From contig NZ_NBOF01000005.1 of the NCBI RefSeq assembly GCF_002104475.1, forward strand, positions 186,001 through 250,000: a stretch of 64,000 nucleotides of DNA, in the 5' to 3' direction. The stretch comes from Cognaticolwellia mytili. GTDB taxonomy: Bacteria; Pseudomonadota; Gammaproteobacteria; Enterobacterales; Alteromonadaceae. The translations under genes and the position numbers were made by a program. Positions 17,763 through 26,855 of the stretch are shown here, piece after piece. The notes under the pieces are model-generated. The model was not told the origin of the DNA. It searched no databases and was given only the letters and a program-made list of their open reading frames with translations. Each line of letters opens with the position of its first letter. Positions within the stretch are counted from its first letter, which is position 1.

Positions 17763-19220
17763 TTAATGTACCGGCTTATTTGCTCTTAAATCATCACGTG
17801 CATGAACTTTTCCACGTAATATAATTTTATCAATAGCGTCCCAAGCCTCAATAGTTTTCAACGGGTTTTCATTTAGTAACAATAAGTTCGCTACCTTACC
17901 ATTTTCTACGCTGCCATAGTCATCTGCTAAATTAAATTGTTTCGCGTTATTAATAGTCGCCGCTGCCAATACCCCTTTTAGACTAATTCCAGCTTGCGCC
18001 AGCATTTGCATTTCCTGATATGTGGTTAACCCCGGTTGATTAGCATAGCTTGGGCTTCCTGGAAAATCAGACGCTATAAGCATTGGATGATGGACACTAT
18101 CAAGATAAGTGATTACCTGCTGATTTTTCCTCGTACGGCCATAAAGAAATATTTCTGCTATTTTTTCTGACGATAAGCCATCAAATCCTGCAATCAATTC
18201 CTTAGTAAACCATTGTGCAGCTGGTGTTTTATACCAGTTTAGTAATGCTTTAGGTGTAGTTTTTAAAAACGCTGAGTTGTGTTTAGTTTCAGGTAACATC
18301 ACTTCACCAAGCCCGGCAATAACACGCTGTGTTGCCATAAATCCAATGTCTTTACTTTTTACTTCGTTCAACAACGTCAACATTTCATTTGGTAATTGCT
18401 GATTTCGACTATATTTACCCCAGTTCCAAAGTCCATGGGCAAGCATATCAACCTTCGCATTAAGCGCTGCTTGATACATATCTATGGCATTGGCGTGCGC
18501 TAAAATCATCAAATTATTCTTTACTGCTGCAGTTTTAATTCGCTTTAGTGTTGCAGGACTCAATAATGGCCACTGGTTACTGTCTCCATAACCATTTTCA
18601 AAATACAGTTTTATACACACCGCACCGGAATTAGCTATTTTTGTAACCAGACTTTCCGGTGAATTTTTGTCATCTACGGCAGTATTCTCTTGTACTAAAT
18701 ACGAGAAAATTTCATCTGCAATCTCTGGCATTTTTTCGATATAAGGAAAAGTCTCTTTTGAGGTGATCACTTCACAACGAAAATAGTCTGGATGTATTTC
18801 GCCGCTAACAAATTCTGACCAGTGCTTTCCAGGATTCGGATCAACAACATGCGTCACACCATGGTACAAAAAACTTTTTGGCTGTTGGGTAAAGTACTGC
18901 ATTGCCAGTTCAGTGTTTTCAACTACATGCTTTTCTCCACCAAATCCCATGCCAGGTATAGAAGAGACATGAACGTGGCTGTCCATGATGCCCGGCACGA
19001 GAAACTGGTCACTACCATCGATAACATGGCGGTATTTTTCTTCCTCCACAATCCGTACATTATTATCGATAATACGATCATCAACAATGAGTACATTGCG
19101 ATTCTCCTGCACCATTTCAAGCTCTGGCGATATTAAGGTGACATTTTTGACAAGTAAACCTTGCTTTGCCACGCTCAAAAAACTCATTACTGACAATAGT
19201 ACGATACCTGAGACTTTCAT
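17763..19220 (-). CDS. Secreted amidohydrolase (imidazolonepropionase/prolidase-like)
   Basis: 485 residues with a signal peptide (MKVSGIVLLSVMSFLSVA). The amidohydrolase superfamily signature is present: a small beta-sandwich start, the metal-binding HxH in 'MDSHVHVSS' near residue 80, a candidate bridging Lys in 'CIKLYFENG', His residues in 'LAHANAID' and 'LAHGLWNWG', and the late Asp in 'IASDFPGSP'. The family hydrolyses amide or C-N bonds, including peptides, using one or two metal ions. It lies between the ABC exporter genes and the two-component pair on the same strand, with a strong hairpin upstream and a 63-bp gap downstream. It may process a peptide or drug handled by the exporter (inference). 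Confidence 0.78.
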   Translation of the reverse strand: MKVSGIVLLSVMSFLSVAKQGLLVKNVTLISPELEMVQENRNVLIVDDRIIDNNVRIVEEEKYRHVIDGSDQFLVPGIMDSHVHVSSIPGMGFGGEKHVVENTELAMQYFTQQPKSFLYHGVTHVVDPNPGKHWSEFVSGEIHPDYFRCEVITSKETFPYIEKMPEIADEIFSYLVQENTAVDDKNSPESLVTKIANSGAVCIKLYFENGYGDSNQWPLLSPATLKRIKTAAVKNNLMILAHANAIDMYQAALNAKVDMLAHGLWNWGKYSRNQQLPNEMLTLLNEVKSKDIGFMATQRVIAGLGEVMLPETKHNSAFLKTTPKALLNWYKTPAAQWFTKELIAGFDGLSSEKIAEIFLYGRTRKNQQVITYLDSVHHPMLIASDFPGSPSYANQPGLTTYQEMQMLAQAGISLKGVLAAATINNAKQFNLADDYGSVENGKVANLLLLNENPLKTIEAWDAIDKIILRGKVHARDDLRANKPVH

Positions 19221-19244
19221 TTGCTTCCTTTCCTAAATAAATTC

Positions 19245-19284
19245 AACCAGCATAATATTATGATTTTTTAATATTATGCTGGTT
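19245..19284. terminator. 16-bp perfect hairpin between permease and amidohydrolase genes
   Basis: Bases 19245-19260 pair perfectly with 19269-19284 over an 8-base loop. It lies 10 bases after the permease stop and 24 bases before the amidohydrolase start. The T run is better on the plus strand than on the transcribed minus strand. It could partly terminate the exporter operon or protect its mRNA 3' end. Confidence 0.65.
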
Positions 19285-19294
19285 TTTCGGTCAA

Positions 19295-20512
19295 CTACGC
19301 ACTGCGTGTCACGATGGCAGGGGCAATATTAGCGGCACGTTTAGCTGGAAACCAAACCGCCAAAATATTCACGACCCAAAGTAATAGTGCTGTCATTAAC
19401 AAGACACTGAGGTTGAAAAAGTTTTGACCTGCTTGCTCGGATAACTCAAAAGTAATCGACAAAGTTACCGCGACACCAATCACTAGTCCAATCAAGGTTA
19501 AAATACTATTTTCAGTCAAAAAGTAACGCATAATATCACTCTTTTTAGCACCTAATGCGCGACGTGTTCCTATTTGCTTACGCTTTTGTGTTACTTGAAA
19601 AGCGGTTAAGCCGGTAATACCTAGACCTGTAATTATCAGTAAAACGACGCTTAAGACTAAAAAGGTTAAGGCGCGACTACCACGACCATCATACATACGC
19701 TTTTGTGTACGCTTTAACAACTCACTGGAATTGATATAACGGCCACGCTCTAAATAGAATACGTCGATAATATCTTCTAGTAATGCAACCGCTGTACCTT
19801 GTTCCACACGCATTAAGTAATGCGGTTGTTGAGTTTGACTCCACTTAACTTGAGGGCGAATAATCGACTGATATGACTTACCTCGACCATTCAAACGCTC
19901 ACCAGTCATAAAGTTACTATAAACACCAATAACTTTTACCGGATCAGCATTTTTTGCTAACCAGATAGTTTTGCCAATAGCAGAGTCATCGCCAAATAAC
20001 ACCTGCGCCATATCTTGACTGATCATTACTTCAGCAGCACTTTGTGGCGTCGATTCAATATCACCTTTAACCACATCGCTAGCAGTAATTAACCGTCCAT
20101 CAACCAATGACAGCTTTAAAACATCAATAATTTGTTCATCTGATTCAAATACAACGGTTTTAAAACCCTGTGCGTCTTCCTCTGTTGCCAAGTAGACATC
20201 AATCATATTCTCAGCAGTAAAAGGCACAGCATTTGATGGCGCAGCATTAATAACTGATGGGATCTCTTTAACACGTTTAAGGTCATTGAACATTGCTTGG
20301 CCAACATCTTGGCTATCATCAAAAAACTCCGGTGAAATCCGCACAATATCCTCATGCGGAATGCCTGAGGGCTTATTCCACTCTTGTAATGTTGTGGTTG
20401 CAACCAGTACTGAACTGCTTAGCACGCCCATGGTGAAGGCAATCTGAATAATCATCAGCATCGCCATAAATTTATTTTGCTTTAGTCCAAGAAAAATCGG
20501 TTTAATATCCAT
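19295..20512 (-). CDS. MacB/FtsX-type ABC transporter permease (second subunit)
   Basis: 405 residues. A first membrane helix (about 15-38) precedes a large periplasmic domain (about 40-275), and three more helices lie at about 280-300, 335-357 and 368-390, the MacB/FtsX topology. The region 'KRKQIGTRRALGAKKSDIMRYF' is the conserved cytoplasmic motif after helix 2. The protein pairs with the other permease at 20524 to form the membrane part of the exporter. An AAGGAG site sits 7 bases before the ATG at 20512, 11 bases after the previous stop. Such exporters drive antimicrobial peptides, lipoproteins or virulence factors outward by mechanotransmission. Confidence 0.88.
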   Translation of the reverse strand: MDIKPIFLGLKQNKFMAMLMIIQIAFTMGVLSSSVLVATTTLQEWNKPSGIPHEDIVRISPEFFDDSQDVGQAMFNDLKRVKEIPSVINAAPSNAVPFTAENMIDVYLATEEDAQGFKTVVFESDEQIIDVLKLSLVDGRLITASDVVKGDIESTPQSAAEVMISQDMAQVLFGDDSAIGKTIWLAKNADPVKVIGVYSNFMTGERLNGRGKSYQSIIRPQVKWSQTQQPHYLMRVEQGTAVALLEDIIDVFYLERGRYINSSELLKRTQKRMYDGRGSRALTFLVLSVVLLIITGLGITGLTAFQVTQKRKQIGTRRALGAKKSDIMRYFLTENSILTLIGLVIGVAVTLSITFELSEQAGQNFFNLSVLLMTALLLWVVNILAVWFPAKRAANIAPAIVTRSA

Positions 20513-20523
20513 ACTTTTTCTCC

Positions 20524-21882
20524 TTATTGTGACTTCAGTTGGCTAGCGGGAGGAACATTACACAAACGCCAAATCGGATAAATACTGGCCACTATGGTGC
20601 AAATAATACCAGTTAAAAAAGCATGACCAATCATAGTCCAGTTCAGCTGAAAATAAGGTAGAACATCTTCTACACGTACTGTGTAATCAGAGGAGTACAG
20701 GCGAATACTCATCATACCTTGCAGGCCAAAGTAAGAAATAACAATGCCAAGTACGCCGCCTAAGAAACCAATAATGATCACTTCAAGTAAGTGCTGCATG
20801 ATAATGGTTTTCTTTTTTGCGCCAAGGGCTCGGCGTAAGCTCACCTCTTTTTTCCGGCGCATAAATTTAGCTAATAAAATTCCCACGGCGTTCAACAAAC
20901 AAACAGCAAAAAATAATGTTGCTAAGACAGAAAAGGTATTAAGAAATTGGTTTCGACCATGAACATATGCCAATTGGTCATTTAAATTGGTTAAATACAT
21001 GACTAGCTCTCGCGGAAAACGCCCTAATGCTCGCTCACTTTCCATATAGCTGATAATTTGTTGACGATAGTCGGCAAATTTTTCCTCTGGAACCTCAGCC
21101 CAAAACGTTACCCAAGCACATTCAGAGTTAATTAAGCGTTCTGTATTCTCAGTGCGAAACGAACGAGCAATATCAGCATTCGCTGCCCAACAATCAAACC
21201 CCGCACGACGCGGTAAACCATTTTGCATAGCAAAGCTATAAGGAATAAAGAAATTGTCTGGGCGTGCGCGCGAAAAACTTCGGTCATAAAATTTATGTGT
21301 TAAATGCCAAGTATCTAATACACCAATAATTTTTAAAACATGGGTATTGATACGCACACTTTCACCAACACTATTACGGCCACCAAAAAGCTTGTCGTTC
21401 ATTAGCTTACTAATAACAATAACCGCTTCGCCACTTTCTTCCGTCGCTTTGTCCCAACCATTGCCATGTAAAAAAGGTGGTTCAAACATGGTAAAAAAAG
21501 CACTATTTGTAACCGCGGCAAAAGTTCTTAGTGGATTAATATTTTCATCTTCAACATTTAAAATACCATACGTTGACCAGTTAAACGTTTGCTTTACACC
21601 TGGCATTTCCATCTGCATTAAGTTCAAAGTATCTTTGTAGGTAGTATCAACCATGCGTGCTTGGTGCTCTACCGCATCGGCGGTAACTTCACGATTGTCC
21701 ATTTGCAATAGAAATACATTTTTACTCTTATGCGCTAACGGCACTTGGCCACTTTGGTAGCTCATGGTTTTAACTGTGGTGTATAAACCTAAACCTGTCG
21801 CTATCGCTAATATGGTTAATAAAGTTAGCGCAGGGCGTTCTTTCAAACTTTTCAGCGCCAAGTGAAAATTATAACTGAACAT
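20524..21882 (-). CDS. MacB/FtsX-type ABC transporter permease (first subunit)
   Basis: 452 residues, similar to its downstream neighbour but with a longer periplasmic domain. Helix 1 is at about 18-40, the periplasmic MacB core domain at about 45-325, and helices 2-4 at about 327-345, 375-398 and 415-440. The motif 'RRKKEVSLRRALGAKKKTII' follows helix 2 as in MacB permeases. Two different permeases imply a heterodimer, unlike the MacB homodimer with a fused ATPase. The ATG at 21882 has AGGAG about 6 bases upstream and lies 9 bases after the ATPase stop, so the genes are co-transcribed. Confidence 0.88.
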   Translation of the reverse strand: MFSYNFHLALKSLKERPALTLLTILAIATGLGLYTTVKTMSYQSGQVPLAHKSKNVFLLQMDNREVTADAVEHQARMVDTTYKDTLNLMQMEMPGVKQTFNWSTYGILNVEDENINPLRTFAAVTNSAFFTMFEPPFLHGNGWDKATEESGEAVIVISKLMNDKLFGGRNSVGESVRINTHVLKIIGVLDTWHLTHKFYDRSFSRARPDNFFIPYSFAMQNGLPRRAGFDCWAANADIARSFRTENTERLINSECAWVTFWAEVPEEKFADYRQQIISYMESERALGRFPRELVMYLTNLNDQLAYVHGRNQFLNTFSVLATLFFAVCLLNAVGILLAKFMRRKKEVSLRRALGAKKKTIIMQHLLEVIIIGFLGGVLGIVISYFGLQGMMSIRLYSSDYTVRVEDVLPYFQLNWTMIGHAFLTGIICTIVASIYPIWRLCNVPPASQLKSQ

Positions 21883-21891
21883 AATTAACTC

Positions 21892-22593
21892 CTATGCGCT
21901 GCGAATAACATCATCAGCAACTGATTTTTCAATATCACTGACTTGGCCATCAAAAATTTGAATATTGCGATGTGCACGGCGTGCGAGTTGATCATCATGC
22001 GTCACCATAATAATGGTTGTGCCTTTGCTATTAATATCTTCAAGTAATTCCATTACTTGCTGCGCCATTAATGAATCCAAATTACCAGTAGGTTCATCCG
22101 CTAATAAAAATAACGGATCACCCGCAATAGCACGAGCAATAGCAACACGTTGTTGCTGACCACCTGATAGCTGGGTCGGTAAATGCTGCATACGTGATGC
22201 TAAGCCCACAGTTTCTAGTGCATGTTCAATACGCTCTTTACGCTCTTTTGCGCTCATCCCACGGTAGCGTAGTGGAACATCAACATTGTCAAAGAGGGGT
22301 AAATCAGGCAAAAGATTAAAGCTTTGAAAAATAAATCCGATTTTTTGATTTCGAATTTCTGAGAGTTTGTCATCACTGAGTCCTTTTACGTTATGACCAT
22401 CTAGAAAGTAATCACCTTCTTCGAAGGTTTCTAAAGCGCCGGCTAAATTTAAAAATGTAGTTTTTCCTGAGCCCGAAGGACCGGTAACTGATACAAATTC
22501 CCCACTCTTTATGTGTAAATCCACCTTACGTAAGGCATGCGTTTCTACTAAGTCTGTACGATATATTTTGCTGACATTTTCCATTCTTAACAT
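21892..22593 (-). CDS. ABC transporter ATP-binding protein (MacB/LolD type)
   Basis: 233 residues. All motifs of an active ABC ATPase are present: Walker A 'GPSGSGKTT' near residue 40, Q loop ('FIFQSFNLLP'), signature 'LSGGQQQRVAIARA', Walker B 'LFLLADEPTGNLD' and the H-loop 'MVTHD'. The 'DEPTGNLD' and 'GLSDDKLSEIRNQKIGFIFQ' patterns place it in the LolD/MacB/FtsE group of mechanotransmission exporters. It is encoded between the adaptor and the two permeases with gaps of about 10 bases and good ribosome-binding sites, and energises that complex. Confidence 0.93.
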   Translation of the reverse strand: MLRMENVSKIYRTDLVETHALRKVDLHIKSGEFVSVTGPSGSGKTTFLNLAGALETFEEGDYFLDGHNVKGLSDDKLSEIRNQKIGFIFQSFNLLPDLPLFDNVDVPLRYRGMSAKERKERIEHALETVGLASRMQHLPTQLSGGQQQRVAIARAIAGDPLFLLADEPTGNLDSLMAQQVMELLEDINSKGTTIIMVTHDDQLARRAHRNIQIFDGQVSDIEKSVADDVIRSA

Positions 22594-22604
22594 TTGTTTT
22601 TCTC

Positions 22605-23879
22605 CTAATTAGTCAGATAGATTTGTTCGCGATTATTGAAAATATCAATACTTGAGATAACAATTTCATCACCAGCTTTTAAGCCTGAAACCACTTCTAT
22701 TTCGCCAATACTACGAGCACCTAAGGTAACTTTTTGACGTGTTGCATTGCTGTCATTTACTCGGTAAATAATTCGTCCACCACCGCTTTCAACGAAAGCG
22801 CCACGGCGGACTTTTAAAATATTTTCTTTTGATTCAATTAAGATACGCGCGCTAACACGCTGGTTTTGACGCAAACTTGCTACAGTTTCCGCATTAAAGC
22901 GCAAACGCCCAACCACTTGTCCATTGGTAACTTCAGGTGAAATAGCCACTAATTGGCCATCGTGCTTTTCACCGTTAAAACTAATTTCTGACGCTAAGCC
23001 AACACCAAGGTCATCAGCAAAACTTTCAGGAATATTCACTTCCACTTCAAAGGCGCTTAAATCGATAACAGTAATTAATGAGGTATTACTGGCGACACTA
23101 TCTTTTTCACGAATGTTGACGCTTCCAATGATGCCGTCGGTTGGCGCAAATAACGTTAGTTCATTCACTTGTCGTTGTAGGTCATTAACCACAAACTGCT
23201 GACGATTAAGTTGTGACTGGCGGGTTTTTAATTCAAATTCCATGCTTTCTTTTTGCAAGTCAAAACTTTGCTTAGCATGTTCATGCGATAAACTAGCGCG
23301 CTTGAATTCAGCAACTTTTTCTTCATATTCTTTTTTGCTGATCAGCGAGTCTTTAATGCTGGTCACCGCGCGATCTTTATTAACTTTCGCAGCCTCTAAA
23401 TTAACCGCTGACATTTCTATCGTTTGCTGATTATTTAGCTGTGTTGTTTTCATTTCAATACGCTGACGGCCAACGGCTAGTTCTAATTGCTCTAGCGTTG
23501 CCAGTTCTTGTTCGTATTGATTTTTTAATTGCGGGCTATCAACCTCAGCTAACTTTTGGTTTTCACTAACCGCATCACCTGCTTTAACAAACAAACTGAC
23601 AATACCTGGTGCCGTCGCATAGAGTGTTGGACTATTAGCTGCAACAATGCGACCTTGCACGCCAATATCACGTTGTAAGTTACCTTTTTCAACCACAGCA
23701 AAACGTAAGCGCTCTTTTGAAATCGCCATATCCGACGAAAACATATTATTAAATTTTGGCACAACGAAAATGCCGATAGCCGCTATCAATAAAACAACGG
23801 CTGTCACTTTCATCATTAATGATTTCTTTTTGCCAGTTTGGGCGATCTGTACATCTTGACCAGAAGTATCTTTTAACAT
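22605..23879 (-). CDS. MacA/HlyD-like periplasmic adaptor protein of an ABC exporter
   Basis: 424 residues. A single N-terminal membrane anchor (about 24-45) is followed by a lipoyl/barrel-sandwich half ('GIVSLFVKAGDAVSENQ'), a long coiled-coil hairpin rich in Gln, Glu and Lys (about 110-220), the returning lipoyl half ('LFAPTDGIIGSVNIREKDSV') and beta-barrel and membrane-proximal domains. It would bridge the inner-membrane exporter to an outer-membrane TolC channel; no tolC lies in this window, so a shared TolC is presumed. It is the first gene of the operon, preceded by a sigma-54 promoter and an operator array. AGGGAAAA precedes the ATG. Confidence 0.88.
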   Translation of the reverse strand: MLKDTSGQDVQIAQTGKKKSLMMKVTAVVLLIAAIGIFVVPKFNNMFSSDMAISKERLRFAVVEKGNLQRDIGVQGRIVAANSPTLYATAPGIVSLFVKAGDAVSENQKLAEVDSPQLKNQYEQELATLEQLELAVGRQRIEMKTTQLNNQQTIEMSAVNLEAAKVNKDRAVTSIKDSLISKKEYEEKVAEFKRASLSHEHAKQSFDLQKESMEFELKTRQSQLNRQQFVVNDLQRQVNELTLFAPTDGIIGSVNIREKDSVASNTSLITVIDLSAFEVEVNIPESFADDLGVGLASEISFNGEKHDGQLVAISPEVTNGQVVGRLRFNAETVASLRQNQRVSARILIESKENILKVRRGAFVESGGGRIIYRVNDSNATRQKVTLGARSIGEIEVVSGLKAGDEIVISSIDIFNNREQIYLTN

Positions 23880-23930
23880 TTTCTTTTCCCTGAAACTTTT
23901 AACATATGGGTATTGATGTACTGGTGATAT

Positions 23931-23946
23931 AGCACAAACGATGCCA
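23931..23946 (-). promoter_or_regulatory. Sigma-54 (-24/-12) promoter of the exporter operon
   Basis: Read on the minus strand the site is TGGCATCGTTTGTGCT. The invariant GG and GC are separated by exactly ten bases, and 13 of 16 positions fit TGGCACGNNNNTTGCW. Transcription should begin near 23920, giving a leader of about 40 bases before the adaptor ATG at 23879. Confidence 0.75.
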
Positions 23947-23990
23947 AACCTTAATCCATTGATATTTAAGGATAAATTTATTTTTTATTT

Positions 23991-24032
23991 TGTGCGAACA
24001 GACATGTGTTCGCAAAGCAGGGTGTGCGAACA
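23991..24032. promoter_or_regulatory. Upstream activator array of three TGCGAACA half-sites
   Basis: TGTGCGAACA occurs at 23991-24000 and again at 24023-24032, with the inverted copy TGTGTTCGCA at 24005-24014. The first two form the palindrome TGCGAACA-N6-TGTTCGCA. The array is about 70-110 bases upstream of the predicted start, where NtrC-family activators bind. The local response regulator is the likely ligand (inference). Confidence 0.7.
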
Positions 24033-24081
24033 GTAAGTTTTGAATTGCTTAAAGGTATAATGAAAAGTTATTGTTAAAATG

Positions 24082-24109
24082 AAAATACCGCGACAGTGCG
24101 CGGTATTTT
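24082..24109 (-). terminator. Intrinsic terminator of the OmpA-like lipoprotein gene
   Basis: AAAATACCGCG (24082-24092) pairs with CGCGGTATTTT (24099-24109) over a 6-base loop, 28 bases after the stop codon. On the minus strand it ends in TTTT. Confidence 0.75.
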
Positions 24110-24136
24110 ATTGCTATTAAGTAGCTAACGAAGGAA

Positions 24137-24766
24137 TTATGCTTGATTAGGAATAATTTGAATTTCTACACGACGGTTCAGTGCTCGGCCATTAGCAGTC
24201 ATGTTATCTGCAACTGCACGACTTTCACCATAACCAATGGTTTTTAAGCGGCTAGCAACAATATCTTTATTAGTTAAGTATTGCTTAACGCTACCAGCAC
24301 GTTGTTCAGACAAGTTTTGGTTAAACTGTTCAGCACCTTGGCTGTCAGTGTGGCCTTCAATGCTCAATAAGGTTTTTTCATACTTATTTAGCACTCGAGC
24401 GATATCATCTAACGTATTGTAAAAACCTGACGTAATATAAGCTTGCCCAGTTGCAAAAGTAATATTAGCAGGCATGATCAAGCGTAAGTTATCGCCTTCA
24501 CGCACAATTTCAATGCCTGAACCGGCTAATTCATCACGAAACTCTTGTTCTTGCTTGTCCATGTAACCGCCTATTGCGGCACCAGCAATAGCACCAATAG
24601 CTCCGCCCCAAACGGCACGTTTATTCTTATGATTACTGGTTGACTTACCTAACACTGCACCAGCAATAGCGCCAATAGCAGCACCTTTTTCTTGGTTGGT
24701 ACTAACACAGCCGGTAGCGGCCAATGAAAATGCAACTAAACTGATGATAATTTTTTTTGAATGCAT
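24137..24766 (-). CDS. OmpA-family outer-membrane lipoprotein with glycine zipper (YiaD-like)
   Basis: 209 residues. Signal peptide ending in a lipobox-like ATGC at about residues 17-20. Next comes a glycine-zipper segment ('GAAIGAIAGAVLG', 'GGAIGAIAGAAIGG'), then an OmpA/MotB peptidoglycan-binding domain (about 95-205) with 'IEGHTDSQGAEQFN' and 'NRRVEIQI'. The domain docks non-covalently on peptidoglycan, so the protein links the outer membrane to the cell wall. Length and layout match the YiaD group. It is monocistronic with a terminator. A single TGTTCGCA at 24793-24800 lies just upstream, the same half-site as in the exporter operator; one copy may be chance. Confidence 0.88.
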   Translation of the reverse strand: MHSKKIIISLVAFSLAATGCVSTNQEKGAAIGAIAGAVLGKSTSNHKNKRAVWGGAIGAIAGAAIGGYMDKQEQEFRDELAGSGIEIVREGDNLRLIMPANITFATGQAYITSGFYNTLDDIARVLNKYEKTLLSIEGHTDSQGAEQFNQNLSEQRAGSVKQYLTNKDIVASRLKTIGYGESRAVADNMTANGRALNRRVEIQIIPNQA

Positions 24767-24900
24767 GAATACTGCCTTATGTAGAAATACTTTGTTCGCA
24801 TCATAACAAAACTAGCTGAATAACAGGTGAACAAAGCGCTATTTATTTCAATAGTACAGCACCTTACTTTAATTATTAGCTCTGCAAAATGACAATAGAA

Positions 24901-26496
24901 TCAAGAATTTTTCGATGTTGTGTCCTTGACAAAGAATTGATTAATCAAACTTTGCAAAATGTTTAACTCTGTCATTAATTTATCGCCTAATTGCACCGAT
25001 TGAGCACCATGTTCCACCCCTTGATTAGCAATATTCTGAATGGCAATAGTATTCTGGTTAACTTGCTCAGCAACAACTGACTGCTCTTCTACAGCCGTTG
25101 CAATTTGTAAATTCAAACTTGTAACTTTGTCCACTTCACCATGAATCTTCTCAAATGTGGTTCCTGAATTATTGGCAAAATCCAAACATTGATTAACTTG
25201 CTCTATCCCTATATCAATGGATGATGTAGCCTCAATAGACTTATTATTTAAGCTTTGTAAAGTCGCTTGAATTTCTTCCGTTGATTGTTGTGTTCTTAAG
25301 GCCAAAGCCCTCACTTCTTCTGCCACAACCGCAAAACCTTTACCTTGCTCTCCAGCTCTTGCCGCCTCTATTGCTGCATTTAAAGCTAACAGGTTGGTTT
25401 GATCGGCAATAGAACTAATCTCATCCGATATAGTAGCAATTGAATTACGTCCATCGGCCAAGTCTTTAATGATGACATAAATATTGGCTAACTGCTTTGA
25501 CAGTGTTTCGGTAGCTTGGGTGGTTTGCTCGACTACTGACAAACCTTGAGTTGTCATTTTTTGGCTTTGAAAAGAGGTGTCAGATGCATACGTGACAGAA
25601 GCAGATAAATCTTGGATAGTGCTAGCCATTTGGCTCATTGCTGTTGCAACCTGTTCAACCTCAGTACTTTGCTCCACTAACATTTGAGAAACTTCATTGC
25701 CATTAATTTCCGTTTTTGCCGCTATATTACCGACATGCATTGACACATCTCGTACTCGGCCAACAATGGCATTAACCTCAGAGCTACTCATCTTTAATGC
25801 TAAATTAATATAACCGACGTCATCGGAACTCCCTGAATATAAATAGCTCATTAAAGGGTTATCAAAAATTTCTTTCGCTCTACTTATACTTCTAGTGTAA
25901 TGGTTACGCCATCTTATAAATATAAATAATCCTATTGATAGAAGTACCGTACTGATCAAAGAAATGGTCACAGGCATAGTGCTATATAGAGGAGAACTGG
26001 CTATAAATAAAATAGCAAATACCATGCACAATAATGTATAAAGAGTGGAATCGTAGTTCTTTAATTTACGTTTAACAGACCTATCATTGCGGTTAACTTT
26101 ATCATAAAGGCTGTCAGCTCGTTCGACGACATCACGGTCGAGCTTACTGCGTACTGATTGATACTCCTTAATTTCTCCATCGCAACTTTTAATTGGCGTG
26201 ACATAGCCATTTACCCAATAATGGTCACCATTCTTACAACGATTTTTGACTGGTCCCATCCATGATTTGCCACTTTTGATTGTTTGCCATAAGTCTTCAA
26301 ATGCTGCTTTAGGCATGTCCGGGTGTCTAACAATATTGTGTCCATGCCCAACAAGTTCCTCATTACTATAGCCAGCAATATCGCAAAAATCTTGATTTGC
26401 ATAGGTAACTTTTCCTTTCAAATCAGTTGTTGAAAGTAAAATAGATGATGAAGAAAAAGATTTTTCGATTCCGCTAACCTGAACTGAAGATGACAT
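24901..26496 (-). CDS. Aer-like PAS-containing chemoreceptor
   Basis: 531 residues. A cytoplasmic PAS domain (about 15-125) comes first, with '[23 protein letters not shown]' and '[14 protein letters not shown]' of the Aer redox/oxygen receptor group, whose PAS binds FAD. Two adjacent membrane helices (about 153-172 and 175-196) form a hairpin with no periplasmic domain. A HAMP-like segment and the coiled-coil signalling domain follow, with a tip near residues 357-400 ('[19 protein letters not shown]'). It would report redox state or oxygen to CheA for energy taxis. FAD binding is a family inference. Monocistronic. Confidence 0.9.
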   Translation of the reverse strand: MSSSVQVSGIEKSFSSSSILLSTTDLKGKVTYANQDFCDIAGYSNEELVGHGHNIVRHPDMPKAAFEDLWQTIKSGKSWMGPVKNRCKNGDHYWVNGYVTPIKSCDGEIKEYQSVRSKLDRDVVERADSLYDKVNRNDRSVKRKLKNYDSTLYTLLCMVFAILFIASSPLYSTMPVTISLISTVLLSIGLFIFIRWRNHYTRSISRAKEIFDNPLMSYLYSGSSDDVGYINLALKMSSSEVNAIVGRVRDVSMHVGNIAAKTEINGNEVSQMLVEQSTEVEQVATAMSQMASTIQDLSASVTYASDTSFQSQKMTTQGLSVVEQTTQATETLSKQLANIYVIIKDLADGRNSIATISDEISSIADQTNLLALNAAIEAARAGEQGKGFAVVAEEVRALALRTQQSTEEIQATLQSLNNKSIEATSSIDIGIEQVNQCLDFANNSGTTFEKIHGEVDKVTSLNLQIATAVEEQSVVAEQVNQNTIAIQNIANQGVEHGAQSVQLGDKLMTELNILQSLINQFFVKDTTSKNS

Positions 26497-26855
26497 AAAT
26501 ATACAACCAATAAATCCAATAAAATCAATGCGTGCTATATGGCTTATCGGTTTAACAAGCCATTAAAAGTGCTGGCGATTATATCCATATTCAATAGAAG
26601 AAGTTTGATGTAGCTCATATTTTGGACAGTATGTAATTAAGAAAGTTAAATATTGGGATATAGAGAATTACGCCTATAGAACTATGGATGGCTCAAATAT
26701 TTATTTAGCGGGAATAAAAATAAAAACGCCACTGTGAATGTGACGTTTAATAGACAAAAATGACAACTTGGTGTTTGCATTAAAGTAAATGATTACCTAC
26801 TTCCATGTAGGTAATATCGCAAGCCAACACAAATATGAAGCCATAGATAAACTAG
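26497..26855. other. Intergenic region with two weak hairpins
   Basis: It contains a hairpin ATTACCTAC/GTAGGTAAT at 26792-26815 just after the peptidase stop, and an imperfect one near 26730-26752. Otherwise it is AT-rich and must hold the promoter of the Aer-like gene. No gene is seen. Confidence 0.4.
26792..26815 (-). terminator. Probable terminator of the M16 peptidase gene
   Basis: A 9-bp perfect stem (26792-26800 with 26807-26815) and 6-base loop follow the stop codon by about 40 bases. The T run after it is weak, so termination may be partial. Confidence 0.45.
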
